A stretch of 64,000 nt of DNA from JBIYSM02 sp044759095 (GTDB lineage: Bacteria > Bacillota > Bacilli > Brevibacillales > Brevibacillaceae). The stretch spans positions 53,713 through 117,712 of the forward strand of contig NZ_JBIYSM020000006.1 in assembly GCF_044759095.2 (NCBI RefSeq), written 5' to 3'. The stretch's first letter is position 1; every line of letters begins with the position of its first letter. Positions 1 to 9,616 of the stretch are shown in pieces. The notes under the pieces were generated by a model. It saw only the letters and a program-made list of their open reading frames with translations. It did no database searches and was not told where the DNA came from. A program made the position numbers and the translations under genes.

Positions 1-34
1 CACTTGTACCAAGTTGGGAAAAGGATGATGTTGG

Positions 35-1045
35 ATGAGCGCTGGAGCTTGGCGGATAGCCTTACTTTTTTCAGTGATCAGTCTTGGATCCGCTTACCTG
101 AACGGATACGAGTGGTTGCGATTTTTTTCCTTCTTTGGTTCGTGGGGGACGATTGGCATCGTGCTGACCAGCATCGGGATCAGCTGGTTTACGTATGCGA
201 TCTTACGGTTTTGTCACCAAAGAGGCCTTACGTCCCTGCATGAATTGTTCGTCCATCTGTTTGGTTCCAAACTGGCGCCGAGTTTCTCGGTCCTGGTCTA
301 TGTCATTCTGCTGGCCTACCTGGGTACCGTCATTGGACAACAGGCTGTACTGCAGGCGGATCACCGCTATGCTCTCTTGGTTGTCTGTTCTCTCTGCTTC
401 ACGGCGTTTTGGTTGGCACGTCGGGGGATGAACGAAATGGTTCGGGCTGCCTGGTTGCTTTTAATCTTGGGTCTGGCATGTATCGGACTCATTTTTACCG
501 AGCAGCGGCACGTCCCCGTCCCCAGCCTGTCGTACCAGTTAAACGGTTACTGGATCCTTTCCGCCTGTTATTACCTTGCCCTGCATCTCCTGCTGTCAGT
601 CGTTGCTCTGCTGCCGCTCATTACCCGCCTGCCAACTCCCGCCGCCATTCGCATGGGAATTGGCCTCGGAGGACTGTTCCTCTTCTTCATGACCATGCTG
701 GGGCACGCCGCATTACTCGCCTATTGGCACGAGATCCATGCGTCGGCGATTCCGCTGAAAGAAATTCTGTCAAGGATGATTCCGTACGCTGCTCCTGTTC
801 ATACACTCGTATCGCTGGGACACAGCGGTCTCGTACTGGCCGCTCTTTTCTACGGTTTAACCGTTCCGGTAGCGGAGCGCTACGACTTGCAGCTGACGCC
901 CATGCTTCTCGTCATGTCGATTGCCACCGCGGCCTTCGCCTTGTTTCCTCTGTGGACCGAAGCTTTTACGTCTATGCCTTACACGGCCGCCACCTACTGT
1001 GGCATGCTGATACTCGCCGTCTATTGCTGGAGATACAAGGTTTAA
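35..1045 (+). CDS. YkvI-family integral membrane protein
   Basis: Predicted 336-residue polytopic membrane protein with about ten hydrophobic segments. The N-terminal stretch (WRIALLFSVISLGSAYLNG, then an FFxxFGSWGxxGI motif) resembles the uncharacterised YkvI/COG3949 family, which has the general look of APC-superfamily transporters. No substrate is known. ATG at 35 is the first start after an in-frame TGA at 26, with an AAAAGG element upstream. The stop overlaps the convergent histidine kinase gene by 4 bases. Family assignment is from recall of the family pattern; transport function is inference. Confidence 0.7.
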   Translation: MSAGAWRIALLFSVISLGSAYLNGYEWLRFFSFFGSWGTIGIVLTSIGISWFTYAILRFCHQRGLTSLHELFVHLFGSKLAPSFSVLVYVILLAYLGTVIGQQAVLQADHRYALLVVCSLCFTAFWLARRGMNEMVRAAWLLLILGLACIGLIFTEQRHVPVPSLSYQLNGYWILSACYYLALHLLLSVVALLPLITRLPTPAAIRMGIGLGGLFLFFMTMLGHAALLAYWHEIHASAIPLKEILSRMIPYAAPVHTLVSLGHSGLVLAALFYGLTVPVAERYDLQLTPMLLVMSIATAAFALFPLWTEAFTSMPYTAATYCGMLILAVYCWRYKV

Positions 1046-3045
1046 AAACCCACAGCGCTCGGCAGGACCACGTCCACGGTGGTTCCCTTGTTCAATTCGC
1101 TGGAGACGAGAATGCTCCCGCCGTGATTTTCAATGATTTTATAGCTTACCATCAATCCAAGCCCTGTTCCTTTTTCTTTGGTGGTATAGAACGGTTCCCC
1201 CAGTTTGGGAATACGGTCGGGATCGATACCGCAGCCTGAGTCCGAAATCCGGATCAGCACACTTCCGTCTTCCCGCACGCTGCCCTCCACGGTGATCATG
1301 CCGCCATGGGGCATCGCTTCAATGGCATTTTTAAAAATGTTGATAAAGACCTGTTTGATCTGGTTTTCCTCGCAGGAAATCTGCGGGAGATTGTCCGCAA
1401 ACCTGGTATGTATCTGAATGTTGTTTAAGATCGCCTGAGTGTCTAACAGAGACAGGACATTTTGCAACAATTCGTGCACATCTTTGATTTGAAACCTGAT
1501 TGCCTGCGGCTTGGCCAACAGCAGCAGTTCGCTGACGATAAAGTTGATGCGATCCAGCTCAGCCAGCATGATTTCGCAGTACTTCTTTTCATCGCTCACC
1601 GACGACTCCAACAGCTGGATAAAACCGCGAAGCGCCGTCAGCGGATTGCGTATCTCATGGGCGATCCCCGCCGCCAATTGACCGATAGCCGAAAGCTTGT
1701 CCGATTGACGAAGCAGCTCCTCCGTCCGCTTCTGCTCCGTAATGTCACGGGTGACGACGAGAAAATTGAGGATCTCCCCCTCCTCGTCCAAAACAGGTTT
1801 ATATCTGGACTCCAGATGGATCCAATGACCATCGTGATGAAGAAATCGGTATTCCAGAGTGGTCAACGATTTGGTTTGCTTCATCCGCCGGATACCCTGC
1901 CAAACCTGTTCGAGGTCGTCGGGATGTACAAGCTGATGGCGGCCCTCTCCGTAATAGACATCCTGGGAGTACCCGAGAATCATCTGATGCGACGGAGAAG
2001 CGTAGGTAACCGTTCCTTCCGCATTTATGATGCTGATCAAGTCAGTCATGTTCTCGGCAATCAAGCGGTACTTTGCTTCACTTTCCCGCAGCAACTTCTC
2101 CACGTGCTTTTTCTCCGTAATGTCACGAGCGCTGCCTGCGATCGCCACCACTTTTTCATGGGCATCAACGATGGGAGACAGCGACAGAGAGATGTTGATC
2201 GGCGAGCCGTCCTTGCGATACCGAATGACTTCCAATCCAGAGATGTGCTTGCCGTTTACCACCTGCCGGTGAACATCATCTGCTTCTGCTTGCAGATGGG
2301 CCGGAATTCCCGGTATCATACCGCCCAGCACTTCTTCAACGGTATAGCCGAAAATTCGTTCCGACGCTTGGTTGCAGCTGAGTACCTTCCCGTCCAGATC
2401 GATAACGGATATCGCGTCGGGGGACTGCTGCAAAAATGATTCCAGCTGCTCCTTTGTCCGGATCAACTCTGATTCCGCCTGTTTTTTGCTGGTGACATCA
2501 CGTCCGATGACCAGAATGACCCTGCGCTTTTGGCTCGTATCGAAGACCGGCACCTTGAGGACGTCAAAGTGGCGGAAGGTTCCATCCGGCATGGGGAATG
2601 TTTCTTCATGCCTAAGCGGGGTCCCCGTTTGCCAAACGATCTCGTCGCTCTTTCCGCATCCGCAGAAGGAGCGGGTGAATGTTTCGTTCTGCTCAGCAGC
2701 GGCGAGATCCTTCCCATTTTCGATCAGAAACAGCGAACGGGCTACATCGTTCATCTCCAGTACCCTTCCCTGATCGTCCTTCACGCAGATATAGTCCGGC
2801 ATCGCGTTGATAAAGGCACGAAAGCGAAGTTCCTTTGTCAGGATGGTTTCGGTTGATTGCCTGTCCCGTTGATTCATGGTATACAACAGCCAACCGACCA
2901 TGGAAAGGAGCAGCAAGTCCCCGATAAGATGGAGCAGCACAACATGACTGTCATGAAACGACATGTTCATCTGCCAGACAAGCATCACCCCACTACCAAT
3001 GATCAGACAAAACAAAATAGAGATCGCAATACCTGCGTGTTTCAT
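1042..3045 (-). CDS. PAS-domain sensor histidine kinase
   Basis: Predicted 667-residue membrane histidine kinase. Two N-terminal membrane segments (about residues 5-24 and 35-56) are followed by three PAS/PAC units (about 70-185, 195-315, 320-440), a HisKA helix with the phospho-acceptor motif HEIRNPLTALRGF, and a HATPase domain with N-box (NIFKNAIEAM), SDSGCGID and TGLGL boxes. The layout matches sporulation-type or environmental kinases such as the KinA/KinE group, so phosphorelay input to Spo0F is possible but not shown. No response regulator is adjacent. The start at 3045 was chosen over an upstream one because GGAGGAGG lies just ahead of it. Confidence 0.9.
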   Translation of the reverse strand: MKHAGIAISILFCLIIGSGVMLVWQMNMSFHDSHVVLLHLIGDLLLLSMVGWLLYTMNQRDRQSTETILTKELRFRAFINAMPDYICVKDDQGRVLEMNDVARSLFLIENGKDLAAAEQNETFTRSFCGCGKSDEIVWQTGTPLRHEETFPMPDGTFRHFDVLKVPVFDTSQKRRVILVIGRDVTSKKQAESELIRTKEQLESFLQQSPDAISVIDLDGKVLSCNQASERIFGYTVEEVLGGMIPGIPAHLQAEADDVHRQVVNGKHISGLEVIRYRKDGSPINISLSLSPIVDAHEKVVAIAGSARDITEKKHVEKLLRESEAKYRLIAENMTDLISIINAEGTVTYASPSHQMILGYSQDVYYGEGRHQLVHPDDLEQVWQGIRRMKQTKSLTTLEYRFLHHDGHWIHLESRYKPVLDEEGEILNFLVVTRDITEQKRTEELLRQSDKLSAIGQLAAGIAHEIRNPLTALRGFIQLLESSVSDEKKYCEIMLAELDRINFIVSELLLLAKPQAIRFQIKDVHELLQNVLSLLDTQAILNNIQIHTRFADNLPQISCEENQIKQVFINIFKNAIEAMPHGGMITVEGSVREDGSVLIRISDSGCGIDPDRIPKLGEPFYTTKEKGTGLGLMVSYKIIENHGGSILVSSELNKGTTVDVVLPSAVGF

Positions 3046-3221
3046 CGTTCCCTCCTCCGTGATGTAACGCAATTGCTGTTTTGTTCGAAAATTTCCGATA
3101 ATTCATTCTGTTAGAGTCGCTTGTCAGGTTCACTTTTTTAACATATGTAAAAATTATATCCTGATTCCCAGGGTGAATCTATTCCATAGATTTCGACAGA
3201 TTATGACATAAAGGCAGAATA

Positions 3222-3252
3222 CCCCTCGAAACGGGTTTTTCCGTTCGAGGGG
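3222..3252 (-). terminator. terminator after M28 peptidase
   Basis: Inverted repeat CCCCTCGAA/TTCGAGGGG just beyond the peptidase stop codon. The downstream T tract on the minus strand is short and interrupted, so termination strength is uncertain. Confidence 0.6.
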
Positions 3253-3259
3253 CATTTCT

Positions 3260-4621
3260 CTACTCCGGTTGTTTTGCGTTCCCCATTTCCGCGGGAAGTA
3301 CAACCGACTGTTTGGATATCGCGAAGGCAGGGGTTTCGGGGCTGACAATCTCGCAGACAGCCATGCCAATTGTTTGGGCAGCCCGGAGAAGATTTTCCTT
3401 ACTGATGTCGTTGATGGTATCTTCCGGTTGAGGATGCCGTATTTCTGCCGGCGCATAGAGGAACAATGCAGCCGGAATCCCTGCTGCGGCAAAAGGCAGA
3501 TGGTCACTCGCGGTCTCTTTGCTGTCTTTGCCCACCGGCGAGAGGGCAGCACCTGCCTGATTGCCCAGTTCCGTAACCAGATTTGGCTTGCCGTTGGCCG
3601 TATCCATGATCAGGTCTCCGGCGTTCTCGCTTCCCATTCGTTCCAGCTGAAAGACAGCTGCCATCCTGCTCTTCACATCCGGAGAAAGACCTTGCACATA
3701 AGCCGCCGAACCGCGCTGTCCCCGTTCCGACGCGCCGAAGCTGACCAATCGCACTTCCGTGTCAATCGGTTGTTCCGCTAGCAGACGGGCCGTTTCCAAA
3801 AGAACTGCCACACCGGAGGCATTGTCGTTTGCTCCCGGCGAACCAGGTGCCGTATCGTGGTGGGCACCGACCACGACAATCTGTTGCGTGTTTCCGTTTG
3901 ACGGTTTGCGCACCGCCTCGACATTGTAGGACGTGCGCTTGACGATGGATGCCCCGTCCACTTTTACGGTTACTTGCAGCGTTTCACTTTCTTTCAGGCG
4001 TTCTCTCAGTTTGATGCCATCCTCTTGCGTCACCATTACGACGGGTACGGCCGCATCCAACGGCTCGCCCAGGGTGCCGCCGTCATGGTCCGGTCTGTCG
4101 TTTACCAGGATCGCGGCGACTGCTCCTGCAGCCGCAGCATTGCGCACCTTTTCGGAAAACGGGATCTTGCCCCGTTTGATGAGAGCTACCTTGCCTCTGG
4201 CGTCACGTGAACGGAACCCTTCCTCTGTACCATATCCGCAATCGAGGAGTGAACCGCTGCCTTGACCGCTTGACGCATACGTCAAGGAGGACAAGTTCCA
4301 GGACTCCGCCTTCATCCCCGACACTTGAAGGATCAAGGATTTTGGCTCCAGGTATTCGTAGTAAAAAAAGGGCACAAGCCGCGTCACGTATCCGTAAGAA
4401 CGCAGCCTGCGTTCGATGTAGGATGCGACCACAAACTCCGATTCCGTCGCCGCTATGCGCGGCATCTGGGACAAATGTTCCACGTCGAAGTAGAGATTGT
4501 CTGGGTCCACCATCGAAACGATTTCAGCCGCCGATGCAGTCCACGCATGTGCTGAGGGGACGCATGCAGCGATGCCCCATACCGACAGAAAAGCAAATGA
4601 ACGCCTCATCCATTTCTTCAT
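3260..4621 (-). CDS. secreted M28-family aminopeptidase with PA domain
   Basis: Predicted 453-residue exported zinc peptidase. A signal peptide of about 30 residues ends near AHA/ASA. A protease-associated insert lies at about 130-215 and the M28 fold follows, with metal-ligand motifs GAHHDT, GANDNASG and SDHLPF (His, Asp, His) and a LERMGSENAG stretch in the usual Glu/Asp position. This matches the aminopeptidase Y/YwaD group, which releases N-terminal residues from extracellular peptides. GGGGGATCTC precedes the ATG. Monocistronic by spacing. Confidence 0.88.
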   Translation of the reverse strand: MKKWMRRSFAFLSVWGIAACVPSAHAWTASAAEIVSMVDPDNLYFDVEHLSQMPRIAATESEFVVASYIERRLRSYGYVTRLVPFFYYEYLEPKSLILQVSGMKAESWNLSSLTYASSGQGSGSLLDCGYGTEEGFRSRDARGKVALIKRGKIPFSEKVRNAAAAGAVAAILVNDRPDHDGGTLGEPLDAAVPVVMVTQEDGIKLRERLKESETLQVTVKVDGASIVKRTSYNVEAVRKPSNGNTQQIVVVGAHHDTAPGSPGANDNASGVAVLLETARLLAEQPIDTEVRLVSFGASERGQRGSAAYVQGLSPDVKSRMAAVFQLERMGSENAGDLIMDTANGKPNLVTELGNQAGAALSPVGKDSKETASDHLPFAAAGIPAALFLYAPAEIRHPQPEDTINDISKENLLRAAQTIGMAVCEIVSPETPAFAISKQSVVLPAEMGNAKQPE

Positions 4622-4884
4622 GAGATCCCCCTTTGCCTTTAACCTTCTCTCCCTATCATTATGATGTGGATTGAAATTGTACGTCTAGTCAGAATCCTAT
4701 TTCAAATAAATCCATTTCGCGCCAAGCAACGACAGCATTTTTTGTATTTGACCGATTTTTCAACCTTCTCAATTGACCCTTGTACGCTGATTTGCTAAGG
4801 TGAAGGTGTGAAGTATGCGTTTGATTCTTGTGAAGGAATAAAAAAAAACAGATAATGGCTGTAAGCAAAGAAGGAGGAAATACC

Positions 4885-5736
4885 ATGCTCTACGTAGACG
4901 GAAATTGGGTTGAACCGGGTACCGCCGCCATTCAACCGGAAGACCGCGGATACAATTTCGGGGACGGCATTTACGAAGTGGTGCGCATTTACAGAGGAAA
5001 AATGTATCAGTGGGAAGGACATATTACGCGCTTGTTCCGCAGTGCGCGTGAAATAAAAATGGAACTGCCGTGGACTGAGGAAGAGCTTCTGCACATCGCC
5101 AACCAATTGTTGGAGAAAAACGGCATTACCCATGAGGACGACGCAATCCTCTATCTGCAGGTTTCCCGAGGGTACGCCCCCCGCCAGCACGATATCCCCG
5201 GCGACATTCGCCCTGTCATCATGGGTTTTGTCCGCCGTAAGGAGCGTCCTCATGCTGACATGAAAAAAGGGATGACCGCACGGCTGGTTCCGGATATCCG
5301 CTGGCTGCGCTGCGATATCAAAACGCTGAACCTGCTGGGAGCCGTACTGGTGAAACAAGAGGCAAAAGACGCCGGGGCGCAGGAGTCGATTCTGCACCGC
5401 GACGGCATCGTTACCGAATGCAGCGCTTCCAACCTTTTTGCCGTAAAAGACGGTGCGCTTTACACCCACCCTGCCAACAACCTGATCCTGCACGGAATTA
5501 CCCGTCAGGTGGTCATTGAACTGGCGAAGAAAAACAACATCAAGGTGTACGAAGAAGCGTTTGACACCGAATTCCTCAAACAGGCGGACGAGTTGTTCCT
5601 CACCGGGACCACCGTGGAAGTGATGCCGATCATCTCCGTGGACGGCCAAGCTGTCGGGAGCGGTCAGGTCGGTCCGATGGCGCAAAAGCTGCAGGCCCTT
5701 TTTGAAGAACACATCTACTCTGAAGTTCTTGTGTAA
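4885..5736 (+). CDS. dat: D-amino-acid aminotransferase
   Basis: PLP fold-type IV transaminase of 283 residues, the usual length for Dat. It interconverts D-alanine and 2-oxoglutarate with pyruvate and D-glutamate, supplying D-amino acids for peptidoglycan. Family features are the N-terminal VDGNWV, EDRGYNFGDGIYEVVR, the PLP lysine in the CDIKTLNLLGAV segment and the cofactor region ECSASNLF. The start at 4885 was chosen because AAGGAGGAAATACC sits directly upstream; the in-frame ATG at 4855 has no such site. Confidence 0.94.
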   Translation: MLYVDGNWVEPGTAAIQPEDRGYNFGDGIYEVVRIYRGKMYQWEGHITRLFRSAREIKMELPWTEEELLHIANQLLEKNGITHEDDAILYLQVSRGYAPRQHDIPGDIRPVIMGFVRRKERPHADMKKGMTARLVPDIRWLRCDIKTLNLLGAVLVKQEAKDAGAQESILHRDGIVTECSASNLFAVKDGALYTHPANNLILHGITRQVVIELAKKNNIKVYEEAFDTEFLKQADELFLTGTTVEVMPIISVDGQAVGSGQVGPMAQKLQALFEEHIYSEVLV

Positions 5737-5749
5737 ACCTCATCCAGAA

Positions 5750-5779
5750 AAAAGCTCTCACGTCTATGTGAGAGCTTTT
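5750..5779. terminator. bidirectional terminator dat / lipM
   Basis: Perfect 11-bp stem AAAAGCTCTCA/TGAGAGCTTTT between the convergent dat and lipM genes, with A/T tracts on both sides. Confidence 0.85.
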
Positions 5780-5785
5780 GTTTGC

Positions 5786-6616
5786 TTATCGGCGGAAATT
5801 CCACTCGTCGGCAGCATATCGGGTCTCGGCCAACTCTTCTGCCAGCACCCGCTCCTCAGCGGTCAATTCCGCCTCTACCAGATCCACTTCCAAACCGGAG
5901 GCAAAGCCTTTGCGGAATGCGGCAATCGCGTCCTGCAGACTGACCGGCTCACGACTCACCTCGTTGATCGTCACGGCTTTTTGTCGGAAGCTTTGCATCA
6001 TTCGTTCCTTGACTCGTTCCGACGGGAATTTCAACAAGGAGAAAAGCAAGTCTACGTCCATATCCAACAGGATCGAGCCGTGCTGCAGAATAATCCCCTT
6101 TTGCCGGGTCTGCGCGCTTCCCGCCACTTTTTTCCCCTCCACCACCAGTTCGTACCAGGACGGCGAATCAAAACAAGCCGAAGAACCGGGGGAGCTGTAC
6201 TTCTCCTTCTCCTCTTCTGACGCAAGCGACACCATCTCCGCCTGCAGGCCGAGGTTTTGAAACCCGTGCAACAACCCGAGACTGATCACTTTGTACGCCT
6301 CTGTCACACTGGACGGCATCTTCGGATGGCTTTCTGAGACAACTACACTGTAGGTTAGTTCCTGATCGTGCAGAACGGCCCGGCCGCCGGTAGGACGGCG
6401 CACAAATCCGAGGCCGTGCTTGCGCAATTCGGCAAAATCAATCTCTCTCTCCGCCTTTTGAAAATACCCGATAGACAATGTCGCCGGATCCCACGTATAA
6501 AAGCGAACGGTCGGCGGCACCTTTCCCTCGCTGTGCATTTGCAAAATCGCTTCGTCAATCGCCATGTTCATCGCCGGTGACATTCCTTCGGTGACGATGT
6601 AGCGCCATTTTTCCAT
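5786..6616 (-). CDS. lipM: octanoyl-[GcvH]:protein octanoyltransferase
   Basis: A 276-residue member of the biotin/lipoate ligase-transferase fold that moves octanoate from acyl carrier protein to GcvH, the first committed step of lipoate assembly in Bacillus. The SSACFDSPSWYEL motif carries the LipM-type catalytic cysteine, and RRPTGGRAVLHDQELTYS and the KKVAGSAQTR lysine segment are present. The start at 6616 follows GAGGAGGTACATAC; upstream in-frame codons add a non-homologous tail. It lies just downstream of the glycine cleavage genes, whose H protein needs lipoyl, but a terminator separates them. Confidence 0.92.
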   Translation of the reverse strand: MEKWRYIVTEGMSPAMNMAIDEAILQMHSEGKVPPTVRFYTWDPATLSIGYFQKAEREIDFAELRKHGLGFVRRPTGGRAVLHDQELTYSVVVSESHPKMPSSVTEAYKVISLGLLHGFQNLGLQAEMVSLASEEEKEKYSSPGSSACFDSPSWYELVVEGKKVAGSAQTRQKGIILQHGSILLDMDVDLLFSLLKFPSERVKERMMQSFRQKAVTINEVSREPVSLQDAIAAFRKGFASGLEVDLVEAELTAEERVLAEELAETRYAADEWNFRR

Positions 6617-6721
6617 GTATGTACCTCCTCTGCCAATCCCATGCCTCGCCATTGTACGCCTTTCTCTCTGCTGCGGGCAAGTGTCCCAGCACTTTCGAAG
6701 TCCTCCGATATTCTTAAAAGG

Positions 6722-6746
6722 AAAAACCGCCCTGAAACAGGCGGTC
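6722..6746 (-). terminator. terminator of gcvT-gcvPA-gcvPB operon
   Basis: Stem ACCGCC/GGCGGT followed by TTTTT on the minus strand, between gcvPB and lipM. Confidence 0.8.
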
Positions 6747-6765
6747 ATTCCCATCATGATGATTC

Positions 6766-8232
6766 TTATTGCGGCTGGTAACGCAGAACCGGCTTGCGTG
6801 CCGCGGTCGCTTCGTCGAGGCGTTTGACAACCGTGGTGTGAGGCGCTTCCTGAACGATCTCCGGAGTTTCTTCACACTCACGGGCAATCTGCAGCATGAC
6901 CTCGATAAATTCATCCAGCGTTTCTTTTGTCTCGGTCTCGGTCGGTTCGATCATCAGGCACTCGTCGACAATCAACGGGAAGTAGATGGTCGGCGGATGG
7001 TAGCCGAAGTCCAGAAGTCGCTTTGCGATGTCCAGCGTCCGGACGCCCTGCTTCTTCTGTTTGATGCCGGAGAGGACGAACTCGTGCTTGCAGACGCGGT
7101 CGTACGGCAGGTGGTATGCTTCTGCCAGCCTGCGCATCATGTAGTTGGCGTTCAGCACGGCGTTTTGCGAAACCTGCAGCAAACCTTCCGCGCCCATCGT
7201 GCGAATGTAGGAGTAAGCGCGCACGAGGATGCCAAAGTTGCCGTGGTAGCCTTTTACGCGGCCGATGGATCTTGGGCGGTCGTTATCCCAGTAGAACGTG
7301 CCGTCCTCTTTTTTGCCGACGATCGGAGCGGGCAGGAACGGCTCGAGGATTTTCTTCACCCCGACCGGCCCTGCTCCCGGACCGCCGCCGCCGTGCGGAC
7401 CGGTGAACGTCTTGTGCAAATTGAGGTGCACCACGTCAAAGCCCATGTCACCCGGACGGGCGATGCCGAGAATGGCGTTGGCGTTGGCGCCGTCGTAGTA
7501 CAAAAGACCGCCTGCTTCATGAACGATTTTCGCCATCTCTACAATGTCTTCTTCAAACAGACCGAGCGTATTCGGGTTGGTCAGCATCAGAGCCGCCGTG
7601 TCAGGCCCTACCGCTTCGCGCAATGCGTCGATGTTGACAAGACCGCGTTCGTCGGACGGGATGGTAATGGTATCCAGACCGGCGATGGTCGCCGAAGCAG
7701 GGTTGGTACCGTGTGCAGAGTTCGGCACGATTACTTTGGTGCGGTGGCCTTCCCCGTGGCTCTCGTGATAGGCGCGAATCATCAGAAGACCCGTCCACTC
7801 CCCGGCTGCCCCTGCCGCCGGCTGCAGAGTGACTGCATCCATACCGGTGATTTCGGCCAGGTCGTTTTGCAGATGATACATCAGTTCCAAGGCACCCTGC
7901 ACCGTTTCTTCCGGCTGGTACGGGTGCGTCTGTGCAAATCCAGGGAAACGCGCTATGTCTTCGTTTATTTTCGGATTGTATTTCATCGTGCAGGAGCCGA
8001 GCGGATAGAAGCCGTTGTCCACACCGTGGTTTCGGCGGGACAGCTCGGTGTAGTGGCGCACCAGCTGCAGTTCGGATACTTCCGGAAGCTCAGCCGGTGT
8101 TTCGCGAATCAGGTGCTTGGGCAGCATGCGGGCCACGTCCACTTCCGGAACATCCAGAGCCGGAAGGTTGTAACTGACGCGTCCCGGCTTGCTCATTTCA
8201 AAGATCAACGCTTTTTCCTTGTCGTTACGCAC
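6766..8232 (-). CDS. gcvPB: glycine dehydrogenase (decarboxylating) subunit 2
   Basis: A 488-residue C-terminal half of the split glycine cleavage P protein. It binds PLP and decarboxylates glycine, passing aminomethyl to lipoyl-GcvH. The PLP lysine lies in HLNLHKTFTGPHGGGGPG; the glycine-rich loop AAGAAGEWTG and the conserved NHGVDNGFYPLGSCTMKYNP are also present. The GTG start at 8232 overlaps the gcvPA stop by 8 bases, indicating translational coupling, with GGAGG upstream inside gcvPA. It is the third gene of the riboswitch-controlled operon. Confidence 0.96.
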   Translation of the reverse strand: MRNDKEKALIFEMSKPGRVSYNLPALDVPEVDVARMLPKHLIRETPAELPEVSELQLVRHYTELSRRNHGVDNGFYPLGSCTMKYNPKINEDIARFPGFAQTHPYQPEETVQGALELMYHLQNDLAEITGMDAVTLQPAAGAAGEWTGLLMIRAYHESHGEGHRTKVIVPNSAHGTNPASATIAGLDTITIPSDERGLVNIDALREAVGPDTAALMLTNPNTLGLFEEDIVEMAKIVHEAGGLLYYDGANANAILGIARPGDMGFDVVHLNLHKTFTGPHGGGGPGAGPVGVKKILEPFLPAPIVGKKEDGTFYWDNDRPRSIGRVKGYHGNFGILVRAYSYIRTMGAEGLLQVSQNAVLNANYMMRRLAEAYHLPYDRVCKHEFVLSGIKQKKQGVRTLDIAKRLLDFGYHPPTIYFPLIVDECLMIEPTETETKETLDEFIEVMLQIARECEETPEIVQEAPHTTVVKRLDEATAARKPVLRYQPQ

Positions 8233-9577
8233 GAGTGATCGCCTCCAATTCCTGCGCCAGCGTGTCTATCTCTTCTTTCGTTCTCAGCTCCGTCACGGCA
8301 ATCAGCATGTGGCCTGCCCATTCCGGATAGTCGATGCCCAGATCATAGCCGCCGATGATGCCGCGCTCGAGCAATCGTTTGTTTACGTCCGCAATTGGTT
8401 TGGACAGCTTCACGACGAATTCGTTGAAGAACGGCGAGGTGAAGACAACCTCGAGTCCTTTCGCCTTCAAGGCCTGCTTCGCATAGTGCGCCTTTTGCAG
8501 GTTCATCATCGCCATTTCCTGAACCCCTTGCTTGCCAAGAGCCGTCAAGGCAATGGATGCAGCCAGAGCCAGCAGCGCCTGGTTGGAGCAGATGTTGGAG
8601 GTCGCTTTTTCACGACGGATGTGCTGCTCGCGCGCCTGGAGCGTCAGTACGAAACCGCGCTTGCCGTTTTCATCCTTGGTTTGACCGACGATCCGTCCCG
8701 GCATTTTGCGCATCAGTTTGGAGGAGGTGGCAAAGTAACCGCAATGCGGACCGCCGAAGGATGCAGGGATACCAAACGGCTGCATGTCGCCCACGACGAT
8801 GTCGGCACCCAGTTTGCCTGGCGCTTCAAGGACACCCAGCGCAAGAGGATTGGAAGATACGATCAAGAGCGCGCCTTTGCTGTGAACAAGATGCTCAATG
8901 GCTGCCAGGTCTTCCACGTTCCCCAGGAAGTTTGGATATTGCACCACTACCGCTCCCGTATCCTCGTCGAGCAGGGCTTCCAGAGCGGCCAGATCGGTCA
9001 CACCCTCACTGTCGCAGCCCACTTCGCGAATTTCAACGTTCTGGCCGTACGCGTAGGTCTTGAGTACGCTGCGCGATTGCGGATGAACGGTGCGGGAGGC
9101 GATTACGCGTTTTTTGCCGGTGTGGCCGGCCGCCATCATCGCCGCTTCGGCGAGAGCGGTAGCGCCGTCGTACATGGAGGAGTTGGCCACTTCCATGCCG
9201 GTCAGTTCGCAGACCATCGTCTGGAATTCAAAGATGGCCTGCAGCTCGCCCTGGCTGATTTCAGGCTGATAAGGCGTATAGGCGGTAAAGAACTCTCCGC
9301 GCAGCAGCATGTGGTTGACGACGCTTGGAATGTAGTGCTGATAGACCCCTGCGCCGAGGAAGTTGACATGGGTGGAAAAGTTCACGTTTTTCTTGGCCAG
9401 GCCTTGCATGTACGCAACAAGCTCCGGTTCGGAGAGCGCTTCAGAAATGGCAAGCTGTCCCTGGAAACGCACTTCTGCCGGAATGTCGGCAAACAGCTCA
9501 TCCACATGTTGAATCCCCAGCGCATCCAGCATCTCGCGCTTGTCTTGATCCGTTGTTGGCAGGTAACGGTATTTCAC
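8225..9577 (-). CDS. gcvPA: glycine dehydrogenase (decarboxylating) subunit 1
   Basis: A 450-residue N-terminal half of the split P protein, paired with GcvPB to form the active heterotetramer. Family sequence is continuous from KYRYLPTTDQDKREML to the end. The GTG at 9577 is preferred because AGAGGAGGACACATCAC precedes it and the length then matches the family; a TTG seven codons upstream would translate the ribosome binding site. The gap of 39 bases to gcvT supports one operon. Confidence 0.95.
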   Translation of the reverse strand: MKYRYLPTTDQDKREMLDALGIQHVDELFADIPAEVRFQGQLAISEALSEPELVAYMQGLAKKNVNFSTHVNFLGAGVYQHYIPSVVNHMLLRGEFFTAYTPYQPEISQGELQAIFEFQTMVCELTGMEVANSSMYDGATALAEAAMMAAGHTGKKRVIASRTVHPQSRSVLKTYAYGQNVEIREVGCDSEGVTDLAALEALLDEDTGAVVVQYPNFLGNVEDLAAIEHLVHSKGALLIVSSNPLALGVLEAPGKLGADIVVGDMQPFGIPASFGGPHCGYFATSSKLMRKMPGRIVGQTKDENGKRGFVLTLQAREQHIRREKATSNICSNQALLALAASIALTALGKQGVQEMAMMNLQKAHYAKQALKAKGLEVVFTSPFFNEFVVKLSKPIADVNKRLLERGIIGGYDLGIDYPEWAGHMLIAVTELRTKEEIDTLAQELEAITRA

Positions 9578-9616
9578 GTGATGTGTCCTCCTCTTCAAAC
9601 CTGAATTTTCAAGGGA

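Noticed and set aside
1462..2439. 325-codon plus-strand ORF
   Set aside because: Antisense of the histidine kinase, whose PAS and kinase motifs are intact on the other strand.
6769..8238. 489-codon plus-strand ORF
   Set aside because: Exact antisense of gcvPB; its composition follows the codon pattern of the real gene.
8189..9604. 471-codon plus-strand ORF
   Set aside because: Antisense shadow of gcvPA.
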